From NCBI RefSeq assembly GCF_016428645.1, contig NZ_JAELXW010000055.1, positions 1 through 43,490 on the forward strand: DNA of 43,490 nucleotides, given 5' to 3'. Below the pieces are notes generated by a model, which worked only from the letters and a program-made list of their open reading frames with translations, was not told the DNA's origin and ran no database searches. Both the position numbers and the translations under genes were made by a program. Positions 1 to 12,031 of this stretch are shown here, piece after piece; the stretch's first letter is position 1; every line of letters begins with the position of its first letter. The DNA comes from Glycomyces salinus (GTDB lineage: Bacteria > Actinomycetota > Actinomycetes > Mycobacteriales > Micromonosporaceae).

Positions 1-130
1 ATCCGCATGTCCTGGGAGTTCGTTTCGTTCCCCCGGCGACGGGATAGAACTTTATCGCATGCGCACGCGAGCGTCCACCGGGGGGCTCCCGCTTCGGCTT
101 CGGGCCCCGTTGTCGCAGCGCTCTGGCAGA

Positions 131-2476
131 ATGCCGTTCGTGGCTCAAGCTATCGATCAACGCATCGCCGAGGAACTCTCGGTCGCCCCGAACCAGGTCC
201 GATCCGCCGTCGCGCTGCTGGACGACGGCTCCACCGTCCCATTCATCGCCCGCTACCGCAAGGAGGCGACCGGAGGTCTGTCGGACGAGCAGCTCCGCGC
301 CCTCGAAGAGCGCCTCGGCTACCTGCGCGAACTCGAGGCCCGGCGTTCGGCGGTCCTGGAGTCGATCAAGGAGCAGGGAAAGCTCACTGAGGACCTGGCG
401 GCCCGGATCGAGGCGGCCGACACCAAGGCGCGCCTGGAAGACCTGTACGCCCCGTTCAAGCAGAAGCGCCGCACCAAGGCCCAGATCGCGCGCGAGGCGG
501 GCCTGGAGCCCCTGGCCGACGCGCTGCTGGAGGACCCGACGCGGGACCCCGAGGCGGTCGCCGCGGACTACCTCAACCCCGAGGCCGACGTCAAGGACGC
601 CGCCGCGGCCCTGGCCGGGGCGCGCGCGATCCTCACCGAGCGCTTCAGCGAGGACGCCGACCTCATCGGTGAACTGCGCGAACGCATGTGGCAGCGCGGC
701 CGCCTGGTCTCGTCGGTCCGCGACGGCGCGGCCGAGAAGGGCGCCAAGTTCTCCGACTACTTCGAGTTCGCCGAGACCTTCACCACTCTTCCCTCCCACC
801 GGGTGCTGGCGCTGCTGCGCGGCGAGAAGGAGGAGGTCCTCTCGCTCGGGCTCGAACCGGGCGAGGACGACCAGGCCGGGGCCGACTACGAGGGGATGAT
901 CGCCGCCAGGTTCGGCATCCGCGACGAGGGTCGGGCCGCCGACGCCTGGCTGGCCAAGACCGTCTCCTGGGCCTGGCGCACCCGCATTCTCGTCAAACTC
1001 GGCGTCGACCTGCGGATGCGGCTGTGGCAGGCCGCCGAGGACGAGGCCGTCAAGGTCTTCGCCGCGAACCTCAAGGACCTCCTGCTGGCCGCCCCGGCCG
1101 GACACAAGACCGTCATGGGCCTCGACCCGGCCTACCGCACCGGCGTCAAAGTCGCCGTGGTCGACCCGACCGGCAAGGTCCTGGAGACCGCCGCGATCTA
1201 CCCGCACCAGCCGCAGAACCAGTGGGACGCCTCGCTGTCGGCGCTCGCGGCGCTGGTGCAGAAGCACGGCGTCGAGCTGATCGCCATCGGCAACGGCACC
1301 GCCTCGCGCGAGACCGACCGGCTCGCGACGGAGCTGGTCAAGCTCCTGGCCGGGAAGGCCGAGCTGTCGAAGCTGGTCGTGTCCGAGGCCGGCGCCTCGG
1401 TGTACTCGGCCTCGGCCTACGCCACCAAGGAGCTGCCGGAACTGGACGTGTCCCTGCGCGGCGCGGTCTCGATCGCCCGCCGCCTCCAGGACCCGCTGGC
1501 CGAGCTGGTCAAGATCGAGCCCAAGCACATCGGCGTCGGCCAGTACCAGCACGACCTGACCGAGACCAAACTCACCAAATCCCTTGAGGCCGTAGTCGAA
1601 GACGCGGTGAACGCCGTCGGTGTCGACCTCAACACCGCCAGCGTCCCGCTGCTGTCCCAGGTCTCCGGGCTCACCGAGTCGACCGCCGCCAACATCGTGG
1701 CCTGGCGGAACGAGCACGGCCGCTTCGCCGACCGAAAGGACCTGCTGGCGGTGTCCCGACTGGGCCCCAAGGCGTTCGAGCAGGCCGCCGGCTTCCTGCG
1801 GATCTCCGGCGGCGCCAATCCCCTGGACGCCTCGGCGGTCCACCCCGAGGCGTACCCGGTCGTCGAGCGCATCCTCGCCGGCACCGGCGAGGGCATCGGC
1901 GGCCTCATCGGCAACGCGAAGACGCTGCGCAAGCTCAAGCCCGGCGACTTCGCCGACGAGCGCTTCGGCGTCCCGACCGTCTCAGACATACTCGCCGAGC
2001 TGGAGAAGCCCGGCCGAGACCCGCGCCCCGAGTTCAAGGCCGCCGCGTTCAAGGAGGGCGTCGAGAAGGTCTCCGACCTCGAAGAAGGCATGGTCCTGGA
2101 GGGCTCGGTCACCAACGTGGCCGCTTTCGGCGCCTTCGTCGACATCGGCGTCCACCAGGACGGCCTGGTCCACATCTCGGCCCTCGCCGACCGCTACGTC
2201 GACGACCCGCGCGAGGTCGTCAAACCCGGCGACGTCGTACGGGTGAAGGTCATGTCGGTCGACCTCGAGCGCAAGCGCATCTCGCTGACAATGCGGCTCG
2301 GCGACGAGCCCGGCAAGGGCGGCGGCGGGCAGCGCGGCCGCGACAACAAGGGCGGGAACCAGGGCAGGGGCGGCAAGGGCGGCCGGGACGGCGGCCCGCG
2401 CCAGCGCGGCGGCCAGGACCGGCAGCCGCAGGGGGCGATGGCCGACGCGCTCCGTCGCGCCGGCCTCACGAAATAG
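131..2476 (+). CDS. tex: Tex family RNA-binding transcription accessory protein
   Basis: Tex is a cytoplasmic nucleic-acid-binding protein linked to transcription and stress tolerance. The 781-residue product opens with the Tex N-terminal helical region (VPFIARYRKE near residue 40). A YqgF/RuvC-like fold follows from about 326 (VMGLDPAYRTG), a helix-hairpin-helix pair from about 496-560 (VDLNTASVPLL, GLTESTAANIV), and an S1 RNA-binding domain at about 652-720 (VAAFGAFVDIGVHQDGLVHIS). The last 55 residues are a Gly/Arg/Gln-rich tail, which may add RNA affinity. I chose the ATG at 131 because family similarity begins there; an in-frame ATG at 59 would add 24 unconserved residues. No strong Shine-Dalgarno is visible. 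The next gene starts 9 nt downstream, but joint function is not implied. Confidence 0.95.
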   Translation: MPFVAQAIDQRIAEELSVAPNQVRSAVALLDDGSTVPFIARYRKEATGGLSDEQLRALEERLGYLRELEARRSAVLESIKEQGKLTEDLAARIEAADTKARLEDLYAPFKQKRRTKAQIAREAGLEPLADALLEDPTRDPEAVAADYLNPEADVKDAAAALAGARAILTERFSEDADLIGELRERMWQRGRLVSSVRDGAAEKGAKFSDYFEFAETFTTLPSHRVLALLRGEKEEVLSLGLEPGEDDQAGADYEGMIAARFGIRDEGRAADAWLAKTVSWAWRTRILVKLGVDLRMRLWQAAEDEAVKVFAANLKDLLLAAPAGHKTVMGLDPAYRTGVKVAVVDPTGKVLETAAIYPHQPQNQWDASLSALAALVQKHGVELIAIGNGTASRETDRLATELVKLLAGKAELSKLVVSEAGASVYSASAYATKELPELDVSLRGAVSIARRLQDPLAELVKIEPKHIGVGQYQHDLTETKLTKSLEAVVEDAVNAVGVDLNTASVPLLSQVSGLTESTAANIVAWRNEHGRFADRKDLLAVSRLGPKAFEQAAGFLRISGGANPLDASAVHPEAYPVVERILAGTGEGIGGLIGNAKTLRKLKPGDFADERFGVPTVSDILAELEKPGRDPRPEFKAAAFKEGVEKVSDLEEGMVLEGSVTNVAAFGAFVDIGVHQDGLVHISALADRYVDDPREVVKPGDVVRVKVMSVDLERKRISLTMRLGDEPGKGGGGQRGRDNKGGNQGRGGKGGRDGGPRQRGGQDRQPQGAMADALRRAGLTK

Positions 2477-2485
2477 GCTGGAGGC

Positions 2486-3622
2486 GTGTTCGACCGCTTC
2501 TCCGACCGCAAGGGCGACCTCATCGTGGGGGTCGCCGTCACCTTGCTCGTCTTCGTATGGGACGCGCTGGTGCTGGCCATTCAGGGTCCGGTTCCGGGGG
2601 CGCTGGCCGAACCGCTCGCTTGGGCGGTGACCGTCGTCGCGTGCGCGGCCCTGTTCGTCAGGAGCACGTACCCGCTGACGGTCACCGTCGTCACCTTGAC
2701 GTGCACGGTGATCTACTACCCGGCCTCGTCTCTCGACGGGCCGACGATGGCCACGTTCGCCATCGCGCTCTACACCCTCGCGGCGCAGGGCCGCATCGTG
2801 GCGGCCTGGATCACCGTCGGGTTGACCTTCCTGGTGCTGATCGTCCCCGAACTCCTCAGCGGGTTCGTCCACGTCACGTTCATCGAGTCGCTGCTGCTCT
2901 CGGGCTGGTTCGTGGCGCTCGTCGCGCTCGGGTCCATGGTGTCGCACTACCGGGCCTACCGGTCGGAGTCCGAGATCGCGGTGCGGGAGGCGCAGCGGCG
3001 CAGTGTCGCCGAGGAGCGGCTGCGGATCGCCCGGGAGCTGCACGACGCGGTCGGCCACCACCTGTCGCTGATCAACGTGCAGGCCGCGGCGGCGCTGCGC
3101 AAGCTCGACCGGGCCCCCGACCACGACACCTCCGGGACGTTGAAGATCGTCTCCGAGACCAGCCAGATGTCGCTGCGGGAGCTGCGGGCGATGGTCGGGG
3201 TCCTGCGGGAGGCCGGGGAGGGCTCGCCGACCGGTCCCGGGCCGAGCCTGGGCCAGTTGCCGTCGCTGGTCAACGCCGCCCGCGCCGGGGGCCTGGACGT
3301 GGCGTTCACACAGGACGGCACGGCCGAACTTCCCGCGACCGTGGACGCGGCCGCCTACCGGGTCGTCCAGGAGTCGCTGACCAACGTCGTCAGGCACGCC
3401 CAGGCTGAACGGGCCGAGGTGCAGGTCGTCATCGGAACCTCCACGCTGGCCGTCCGGATCGCCGACGACGGGAAGGCCAAGGCGGGCAAGGTGCTGCCCG
3501 GCAACGGCATGGCGGGGATGCGTGAACGCGCCGAGAGCCTGGGCGGTACGTTCGACGCGGGGCCGCGCGAGGAAGGCGGCTTCTTCGTGGAGGCCACGTG
3601 GCCGCTGGAGGTGGAACGGTGA
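2486..3622 (+). CDS. DesK/NarL-type membrane sensor histidine kinase
   Basis: This 378-residue kinase autophosphorylates and passes phosphate to the response regulator encoded next to it. Four to six hydrophobic segments fill roughly residues 12-150 and no large extracellular domain is visible, so the signal is probably sensed in the membrane. A HisKA_3 dimerisation domain carries the phospho-acceptor His186 (motif RELHDAVGHH). An HATPase_c domain follows, with the N-box at Asn300 (ESLTNVVRHA) and a G-box (GNGMAGMRERA). The start is GTG, 9 nt after the tex stop. The stop overlaps the regulator start as GTGA, so the pair is translationally coupled. The signal is unknown. Confidence 0.93.
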   Translation: MFDRFSDRKGDLIVGVAVTLLVFVWDALVLAIQGPVPGALAEPLAWAVTVVACAALFVRSTYPLTVTVVTLTCTVIYYPASSLDGPTMATFAIALYTLAAQGRIVAAWITVGLTFLVLIVPELLSGFVHVTFIESLLLSGWFVALVALGSMVSHYRAYRSESEIAVREAQRRSVAEERLRIARELHDAVGHHLSLINVQAAAALRKLDRAPDHDTSGTLKIVSETSQMSLRELRAMVGVLREAGEGSPTGPGPSLGQLPSLVNAARAGGLDVAFTQDGTAELPATVDAAAYRVVQESLTNVVRHAQAERAEVQVVIGTSTLAVRIADDGKAKAGKVLPGNGMAGMRERAESLGGTFDAGPREEGGFFVEATWPLEVER

Positions 3623-4290
3623 TCCGAGTGGTGCTCGTCGACGACCAGCGGCTGGTGCGCGCCGGGTTCGCCTCGATCATCGGCGACGAAGACGACATCG
3701 AGATCACCGCCGAGGCCAGCGACGGGGCCGAGGCGCTCGAACTGATCCGCCGCCACCGCCCCGACGTGGTCCTGATGGACATCCGCATGCCCGGCGTCGA
3801 CGGACTCGAGGCGACCGAGCGGATCGGCATCGACCCCAAGCTCGAGGGCGTCAAGGTCATCATCCTGACCACCTTCGACGAGGACGACTACGTCTACCGG
3901 GCGCTGCGGGCCGGCGCCAGCGGCTTCCTGGTCAAGGACACCGACCCCGACGAGCTGTTGCGCGGCATCAGGGTGGTCGCCGAGGGCGAAGCCCTCATCT
4001 CCCCGAAGATCACCCGCCGGCTCATCGGCGAGTTCGCCGGGCGCGTCGCCAGGCCCGAGCCGAGCTCGAAGCTGGGCGCCCTGACCGAGCGCGAGACCGA
4101 GGTGCTCAAGCTCGTGGCCACCGGTATGAGCAACGACGAGATCGCCGGGAAGCTGTTCCTGTCCCCCGCGACCGCCAAGACCCACGTCTCGCGCATCATG
4201 TCCAAGCTGTCGGCTCGCGACCGGGCGCAGCTGGTCGTCACCGCCTACGAGGCCGGCCTGGTGCGCCCGACCTGGACCGACGGCGACTGA
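3619..4290 (+). CDS. NarL/FixJ (LuxR-type) response regulator
   Basis: This is the 223-residue partner of the upstream kinase. The receiver domain has the acidic pair Asp8-Asp9, the phosphorylation site Asp54 (VLMDIRMPG) and a conserved Lys near residue 104 (FLVKDTDPDE). A LuxR-type helix-turn-helix occupies the C-terminus (LTERETEVLKLVATGMSNDEI and TAKTHVSRIMSKL). The start is the GTG that overlaps the kinase stop by 4 nt. Coupling and the family pattern both support a cognate pair. The nearest downstream gene is the MMPL transporter, about 110 nt away, which is a reasonable but untested target. Confidence 0.94.
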   Translation: MIRVVLVDDQRLVRAGFASIIGDEDDIEITAEASDGAEALELIRRHRPDVVLMDIRMPGVDGLEATERIGIDPKLEGVKVIILTTFDEDDYVYRALRAGASGFLVKDTDPDELLRGIRVVAEGEALISPKITRRLIGEFAGRVARPEPSSKLGALTERETEVLKLVATGMSNDEIAGKLFLSPATAKTHVSRIMSKLSARDRAQLVVTAYEAGLVRPTWTDGD

Positions 4291-4398
4291 TGCGACCGAT
4301 GGCGTACGGCCCGCGGAGGTCATGACTCCCGGGGTGTACGGCGAAGGACTCTGCTCAGCCGATGCACCGGGGCCGTGCGCGCGGCGATAGTCGCGGGC

Positions 4399-6528
4399 AT
4401 GGAGACACGACTTGCCACACCGATTCCTTCAGCCTTGGCGCGCCTCGCCCAGTGGACGCAGCGGCGTCCCGTGATCGCGCTTGTGGCCTGGGTGGTGGTC
4501 CTCGCCGGGGCGATCGGCGCCGCCGGGGCGGCCGGATCGGCCTTCGAGGACGACTACTCGATGCCCGGCACCGAGTCGCAGGAGTTGTCGGACCTGCTGG
4601 AAGAGCGGGCCCCGGAGGCCGACACCACCTCTGTCCAGGTTGTCTTCGGCGACGAGGACGGGGTCGCCTCCGAGCGGGACCGCATCGAGTCGCTGCTGGC
4701 CGAGATCGCCGGAATGCCGGGCGTCACCGGGGTGGACGACCCGTTCGCCGGCCACGGAACCGTCTCCGAGGACGGGACGGTCGGTTACGCCACCGCCGGG
4801 TTCGAGGGCACCGTCGAGGACGTCGAGTCGCTGCTGGAGGCGACCGAGGACGCCTCCGGCGACGGCCTGGAGGTCGCCCTCGGCGGCGACCCGGTCCGGG
4901 AGGCCGAAGAGGGCGAGGGCGGGGCCGCCGAGGGCGTCGGCATGCTCGCGGCGCTGGTGATCCTGGTGCTCATGTTCGGCTCGCTGCTGGCCGCGAGCAT
5001 GCCGCTGATCACGGCCGTGTTCGCCGTCGGCATCACCTTCTGCCTGTCGATGGTCATCTCCCACGTGGTGACGCTGCCGACCTATCTCACGCCGATCATG
5101 TTCCTGGTCGGGCTCGGCGTCGGCATCGACTACGCGCTGCTGATCTTCGCCAGATTCCGCTCGGAGCTGCTGCACGGCTCCAACCGGAAGGGGGCGGCGA
5201 CGGTCGCGCTGGACACGGCCGGGCGGTCGGTGCTGTTCGCCGGGTCGGTCGTGATCGTGGCCCTGGCCGGGCTGTACGCGCTCGGGCTCGGCTCGCTCCA
5301 GTCGGTGGCCGTCTCGGTGGCCCTGGTCGTGCTGGTCACCATGCTCGCCTCGGTGACGCTGCTGCCCGCGCTGCTGGGACTGTTCGGCACGCGCATCGAG
5401 AAGCGGGTGCGCAAGCACGCGGCGGGGGCCAAGCGGATCCCCGGGCAGCGGTGGAATGCCTGGTCGCGTCTCATCGAGAAGCGCGCTTGGGCCGCTCTCG
5501 CGCTCGTCCTGGCGGCGCTGGTGGCCCTGTCGGCGCCGGTGCTGGGGCTGCGGCTCGGCTTCGCCGACGCCGGAACCGAGGATGAGAGCCTCCAGAGCCG
5601 CCAGGCCTACGACATGCTCGCCGAGGGGTTCGGACCGGGCTTCAACGGCCCGCTGATGGTCGTCACCGACGGGTCTCGGTCCGGGGCCGAGGCGGCCGTC
5701 GAGGCGATGTCCGGCCTGGAATCGGTCGAACAGGTCTCCCCGGCGTCCCAGATCGGCGACGACCTGTGGATGTCGATGGTCGTGGGCACCGGCGGCCCCT
5801 CGGACGAGGCCACGGTGGACCTGGTGCACCAGCTGCGCGGCGATGTCCTGTCCGAGGTGGAGGGAACCCAGCTGGTGGGCGGCGCCACCGCCTCCTCGAT
5901 CGACTTCAGCGACATCATCGCCGACCGCGCCCCGCTGTTCCTGCTGCTGGTGGTCGGCCTGTCGATGCTGCTGCTGACGGTGGTGTTCCGCTCGGTCCTG
6001 ATCCCGGTCAAGGCCGCGGTGCTGAACCTGCTGACCATCGGGGCGAGCCTGGGCGTGGTCACCTGGATCTTCCAGGAGGGCCTGTTCGGCATCCAGCCCG
6101 GCCCGGTGGAGGCGTTCGTGCCGGTCATGCTGTTCGCGCTGATTTTCGGTCTGTCGATGGACTACGAGGTGTTCCTGGTCTCGCGAATCAGGGAGGAATG
6201 GGTGCGGACCGGCGACCCGACCGAGGCGGTCCGCAAGGGACTGGCCTCGACCGGCGGCGTGATCACGGCCGCCGCGACGATCATGATCTCGGTGTTCGCC
6301 GCGTTCATCCTCAACGACGCCCGGCTGCTCCAGCAGTTCGGCATCGGCATGGCCGTAGCGATCTTCATCGACGCCTTCATCATCCGCTGCCTGCTGGTCC
6401 CGGCGATCATGCGGCTCATGGGTCGGGCCGCCTGGTGGATGCCGAAGTGGATGGACCGGGCGCTGCCGCACGTGACGGTCGAACCCGAACCCGAAACAGC
6501 GCCCCGCGAACCGGTTTCGGTCCGCTGA
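4399..6528 (+). CDS. MMPL/RND family membrane transporter
   Basis: This 709-residue inner-membrane protein has the duplicated RND layout. Each half has one transmembrane helix, an extracytoplasmic domain and then a block of about five helices. Each block carries the proton-relay Asp-Tyr signature (GVGIDYALLIFARFR in the first half, GLSMDYEVFLVSRIR in the second). Actinobacterial MMPL proteins export lipids, siderophores or drugs; the substrate here cannot be read. The start is uncertain. The ATG at 4399 gives a short N-terminus before the first helix, and a GTG at 4375 would add 8 residues. Its position after a two-component pair suggests, but does not prove, regulated expression. Confidence 0.9.
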   Translation: METRLATPIPSALARLAQWTQRRPVIALVAWVVVLAGAIGAAGAAGSAFEDDYSMPGTESQELSDLLEERAPEADTTSVQVVFGDEDGVASERDRIESLLAEIAGMPGVTGVDDPFAGHGTVSEDGTVGYATAGFEGTVEDVESLLEATEDASGDGLEVALGGDPVREAEEGEGGAAEGVGMLAALVILVLMFGSLLAASMPLITAVFAVGITFCLSMVISHVVTLPTYLTPIMFLVGLGVGIDYALLIFARFRSELLHGSNRKGAATVALDTAGRSVLFAGSVVIVALAGLYALGLGSLQSVAVSVALVVLVTMLASVTLLPALLGLFGTRIEKRVRKHAAGAKRIPGQRWNAWSRLIEKRAWAALALVLAALVALSAPVLGLRLGFADAGTEDESLQSRQAYDMLAEGFGPGFNGPLMVVTDGSRSGAEAAVEAMSGLESVEQVSPASQIGDDLWMSMVVGTGGPSDEATVDLVHQLRGDVLSEVEGTQLVGGATASSIDFSDIIADRAPLFLLLVVGLSMLLLTVVFRSVLIPVKAAVLNLLTIGASLGVVTWIFQEGLFGIQPGPVEAFVPVMLFALIFGLSMDYEVFLVSRIREEWVRTGDPTEAVRKGLASTGGVITAAATIMISVFAAFILNDARLLQQFGIGMAVAIFIDAFIIRCLLVPAIMRLMGRAAWWMPKWMDRALPHVTVEPEPETAPREPVSVR

Positions 6529-6560
6529 CCGACGATCGGACAGCCCTTATCGAAACTCTC

Positions 6561-6590
6561 CGGAGCGGCTACTAGAGCGCGGCCGCTCCG
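6561..6590 (+). terminator. Possible terminator hairpin after the MMPL gene
   Basis: Nine-base arms CGGAGCGGC (6561-6569) and GCCGCTCCG (6582-6590) are perfectly complementary across a 12-nt loop, 33 nt after the MMPL stop. No U-run follows, so this is a structural candidate only. Confidence 0.35.
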
Positions 6591-6667
6591 ACCGTCTACT
6601 GGAGTCAGATCGAGAGTGAAAGCGTTTCGTAACCGATCGATGTCGGACCGTCGCGATATCGCGGGAG

Positions 6668-6757
6668 CTCTTCCCCGCATTTGCGGGGGTGAGCCAACGA
6701 TCGCGAAGAGCATTGCCGGAACGAACGGTTGCTCCCCGCGTCATCGGGGTTTATTGC
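6668..6757 (+). CRISPR. Two-repeat type I-E CRISPR relic, one 32-nt spacer
   Basis: Repeat 1 (6668-6696) has the type I-E form: a CCCCGC / ATTT / GCGGGG stem-loop with a 4-nt loop, preceded by CTCTT and followed by GTGAGCC. Repeat 2 (6729-6757) keeps CCCCGC and CGGGG but is degenerate, as leader-distal repeats usually are. The two CCCCGC cores lie exactly 61 nt apart, which equals a 29-nt repeat plus a 32-nt spacer. The spacer is 6697-6728. The orientation matches crRNA sense on the + strand. There are no cas genes in the window and no further repeat at 61-nt steps on either side. This is either an eroded array or a solo array served by a distant cas locus. Confidence 0.65.
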
Positions 6758-6768
6758 AGTTGGCGTTG

Positions 6769-6800
6769 CCTGGTCCGGGCACGTATGTGCTCGGACCAGG
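6769..6800 (+). terminator. Strong 14-bp RNA hairpin downstream of the CRISPR relic
   Basis: The arm CCTGGTCCGGGCAC (6769-6782) pairs along its whole length with GTGCTCGGACCAGG (6787-6800), given one G-U wobble, around a GTAT loop. TTTG follows. It could terminate transcription through the array, or insulate the HdeD-like gene that starts 80 nt downstream. Confidence 0.5.
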
Positions 6801-6880
6801 TTTGTCGGGCGAATCGTCACTGTCGGCTCCGAACCGGGCTAGCCTGATCGCAAGGTGTTCGTGCTGGTGAGGGGGCTGCG

Positions 6881-7435
6881 ATGCTGGAGATTCTGGCTCG
6901 GAACTGGGCATGGGTCCTGGTTCGGGGGGTTTTCACGCTGATCTTCGGGGCCGTCGCGGTGTTCTGGCCCGAGATCACGCTCCTGGCGCTGGTGATCCTG
7001 TTCGGCGTCTACGCCATCGTCGACGGCATCACCGCGATCGTCATGGGCGGCCGGCGCGCCACCGGGCGAGGCTGGGTGATCTTCATCGGGATCCTGGGCG
7101 TCATCGCCGGAATCATCGCCCTCGTCTGGCCGGGCATCACCGCTCTGGCGCTGCTCTACGTCATCGCGTTCTGGGCGCTGGTCATCGGGCTGTCCAACAT
7201 CGTCAACGGCTTCGGGCTCAAAGGGGACCCGGGCGGACGTTGGATGTTCGTCCTGTCCGGTCTGGCCGGGGTCCTGCTCGGGATCCTCCTGCTGGTCCAG
7301 CCCGGCGAGGGCGCGCTGGCGCTGGTGTTCACCATCGGGTTCCTGGCCATCGTGTGGGGCGTCATCACGATCGTCGGGAGCATCAGGCTGCGCCGCCTCG
7401 CCGCCGAGCTCGAGACACGCTCGTCACTGCCCTAG
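6881..7435 (+). CDS. HdeD family (DUF308) membrane protein
   Basis: This 184-residue polytopic membrane protein has about six hydrophobic helices arranged as repeated hairpins with Trp-Pro motifs (VFWPEITLLALVILFG and LVWPGITALALLYVI). That is the HdeD/DUF308 pattern. Enterobacterial HdeD is tied to acid resistance at high cell density; for actinobacterial members the role is unknown. The ATG at 6881 follows a GGGG-rich stretch at a usable distance. A TAGCCT-like -10 is visible near 6840. It stands alone, with the CRISPR relic and a hairpin upstream and an opposite-strand gene downstream. Confidence 0.85.
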   Translation: MLEILARNWAWVLVRGVFTLIFGAVAVFWPEITLLALVILFGVYAIVDGITAIVMGGRRATGRGWVIFIGILGVIAGIIALVWPGITALALLYVIAFWALVIGLSNIVNGFGLKGDPGGRWMFVLSGLAGVLLGILLLVQPGEGALALVFTIGFLAIVWGVITIVGSIRLRRLAAELETRSSLP

Positions 7436-7485
7436 CGACAGGCCGAGATAGCGAGCGAAGTCGATCGGATAGACCGCACTGCGGA

Positions 7486-7755
7486 TCACCAGCCGCCCTC
7501 GTTCCGGGCCTTGAGGACGGAGCCGGTCCCGACGTCTTTGATGTTCCCGGCCTCGTCGTATTCCCAGTCGTCCGGTTCCTCGGACAGGTCCTCCAGCGCG
7601 AGCCTCGCCATATCGGCGCGGGCCCGCTCCACCCAGTCGACCTGTTCAAGACTGCGGAGTCCCCGACGAAGCACGTCTGAAGTGGTCTCGCCTTGGCGTT
7701 TGAACCTGCTGATGATCCGCTTGTCGTCGTCCGTCGGTCGGAAACCTATAGCCAT
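7486..7755 (-). CDS. Small ribbon-helix-helix-like protein, orphan antitoxin candidate
   Basis: The 89-residue product begins MAIGFRPTDDDKRII, followed by a helix-turn-helix-like stretch (GETTSDVLRRGLRSLEQVDW). This looks like a ribbon-helix-helix N-terminus with a short strand and two helices. The C-terminal half is acidic, as in antitoxins that wrap a toxin. No toxin gene is adjacent on either side. The start is uncertain. GGAGG abuts the ATG at 7755 with no spacing, which is poor for a Shine-Dalgarno. A GTG at 7824 would add 23 residues. It may be a solitary regulator. Confidence 0.5.
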   Translation of the reverse strand: MAIGFRPTDDDKRIISRFKRQGETTSDVLRRGLRSLEQVDWVERARADMARLALEDLSEEPDDWEYDEAGNIKDVGTGSVLKARNEGGW

Positions 7756-7870
7756 CCTCCGGTTGTACAACAATCGTCGAACATCGTCTCGGCGGAGCGT
7801 GAAATCGGGCCTCGGGGCGTTCACCGTCCACCCGCGGCCCAGCTCTTGGGCGCGAAATTGTCGCCGCGCC

Positions 7871-10828
<2,958 letters not shown>

Positions 10829-10832
<4 letters not shown>

Positions 10833-12031
10833 GGTCGTGCTCCCGGGGCGGGCATGATCTCGTCGAGCGCGGCGATGAGTTTGTCGCAGAACTCGTCGAG
10901 TTCGGTCTGAGTGATGGTCAGGGGCGGGGCGATGCGGATCGTGTCGGGCCTGGGCGCGTTGGCGAGCACGCCGTTCCCTATGAGCTCGGCGACGACGTCG
11001 GCGGCGACCGGTTCTGTCAGGGCGATGCCGCGCCACAGCGCCTTGCCGCGCACCTCGGCGACCCGCGGATCGCCGGCGAGCCGGGCGTCGAGGTGTTCGC
11101 CGAGGGCCAGCACGTTGTCGAAGAGGTGATCGCGTTCGATGGTGTCGATGACGGCCAGGCTGGCGGCGCAGGCGATCGGGTTGCCGCCGAAGGTGGAGCC
11201 GTGGGTGCCCGGAGTGAGCGCCGCGGCCCACGGCCCGGCGGCGATGACGGCGCCTATGGGGACGCCGCCGCCCATGCCCTTGGCGATGGTGACCGCGTCG
11301 GGGGTGATCCCCGCGGCGTGGTGGGCGAACCAGGCGCCGGTCCGGCCGAAGCCGGACTGGATCTCGTCGATCACCAGGGCCGCGCCGCGTTCGGCGGTGC
11401 ACTGCCGGGCGGCGAGGAGGTATTCGACGGCGGCGGGCACGACCCCGGCCTCGCCTTGGGCCGGTTCGAGGAAGACCGCGGCGGTCTCGTCGTCGACGGC
11501 GGCCTTGAGCGCGTCGGCGTCGCCGTAGGGCACGAACCGGACGTCGCGGCCCAGCGGCTCGAACGGCTCGCGGATCGCGGCCTTGCCGGTGATGGACAGG
11601 GACCCGAGCGTTCTGCCGTGGAAGCCGTTGTCGGCGGCGACGATCTTGGTCTTCCCGGAGTCCTTGCCCGCCAGCAGGGCGAGCTTGAGTGCGGCCTCGT
11701 TGGCCTCGGTGCCGGAGTTGCAGAAGAAGACCCGGCCGTCGATCCGGGACAGCTCCAGCAGCTTCTCGGCGAGTTCGACCTCCTTCTCGTGCAGGTAGAG
11801 GTTGGAGGTGTGGGCCAGGCGGGCGGCCTGGACGCCTATGGCCTGGACCAGCGCCGGGTGGTTGTGCCCGAGGCTGGAGACGGCGATGCCGCCGATCATG
11901 TCCAGGAAGGTGTCGCCGTCGACGTCGGTGACGTGGCGGCCCTCGCCTTCGCTGATGGCCACGGGCGGCAGCCCGTAGTTGCCCATGAGCGCGTTCTGGA
12001 AGCGCCGCTTGAGTTCGTCCGAATAGGTCAC
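10829..12031 (-). CDS. argD: Acetylornithine aminotransferase
   Basis: This PLP-dependent class III aminotransferase converts N-acetylglutamate semialdehyde to N-acetylornithine with glutamate as donor. The 400-residue product shows [15 protein letters not shown], the cofactor aspartate block [13 protein letters not shown], and the Schiff-base lysine in [15 protein letters not shown] near residue 250. GTG start, 4-nt GTGA overlaps on both sides (argB before, argF after). Confidence 0.97.

Noticed and set aside
59-130. A 24-residue N-terminal extension of Tex from ATG 59
   Set aside because: Family similarity begins at the ATG at 131 and the extension is low-complexity.
2486-6528. A complete antibiotic-resistance module (kinase, regulator and MMPL pump)
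   Set aside because: Only proximity supports it; no binding site or substrate clue is visible, so it is not claimed as a system.
6605-6870. Short reading frames on both strands across the CRISPR relic (for example one containing ALPRICGGEP)
   Set aside because: Such peptides are typical products of translating I-E repeats and are not real genes.
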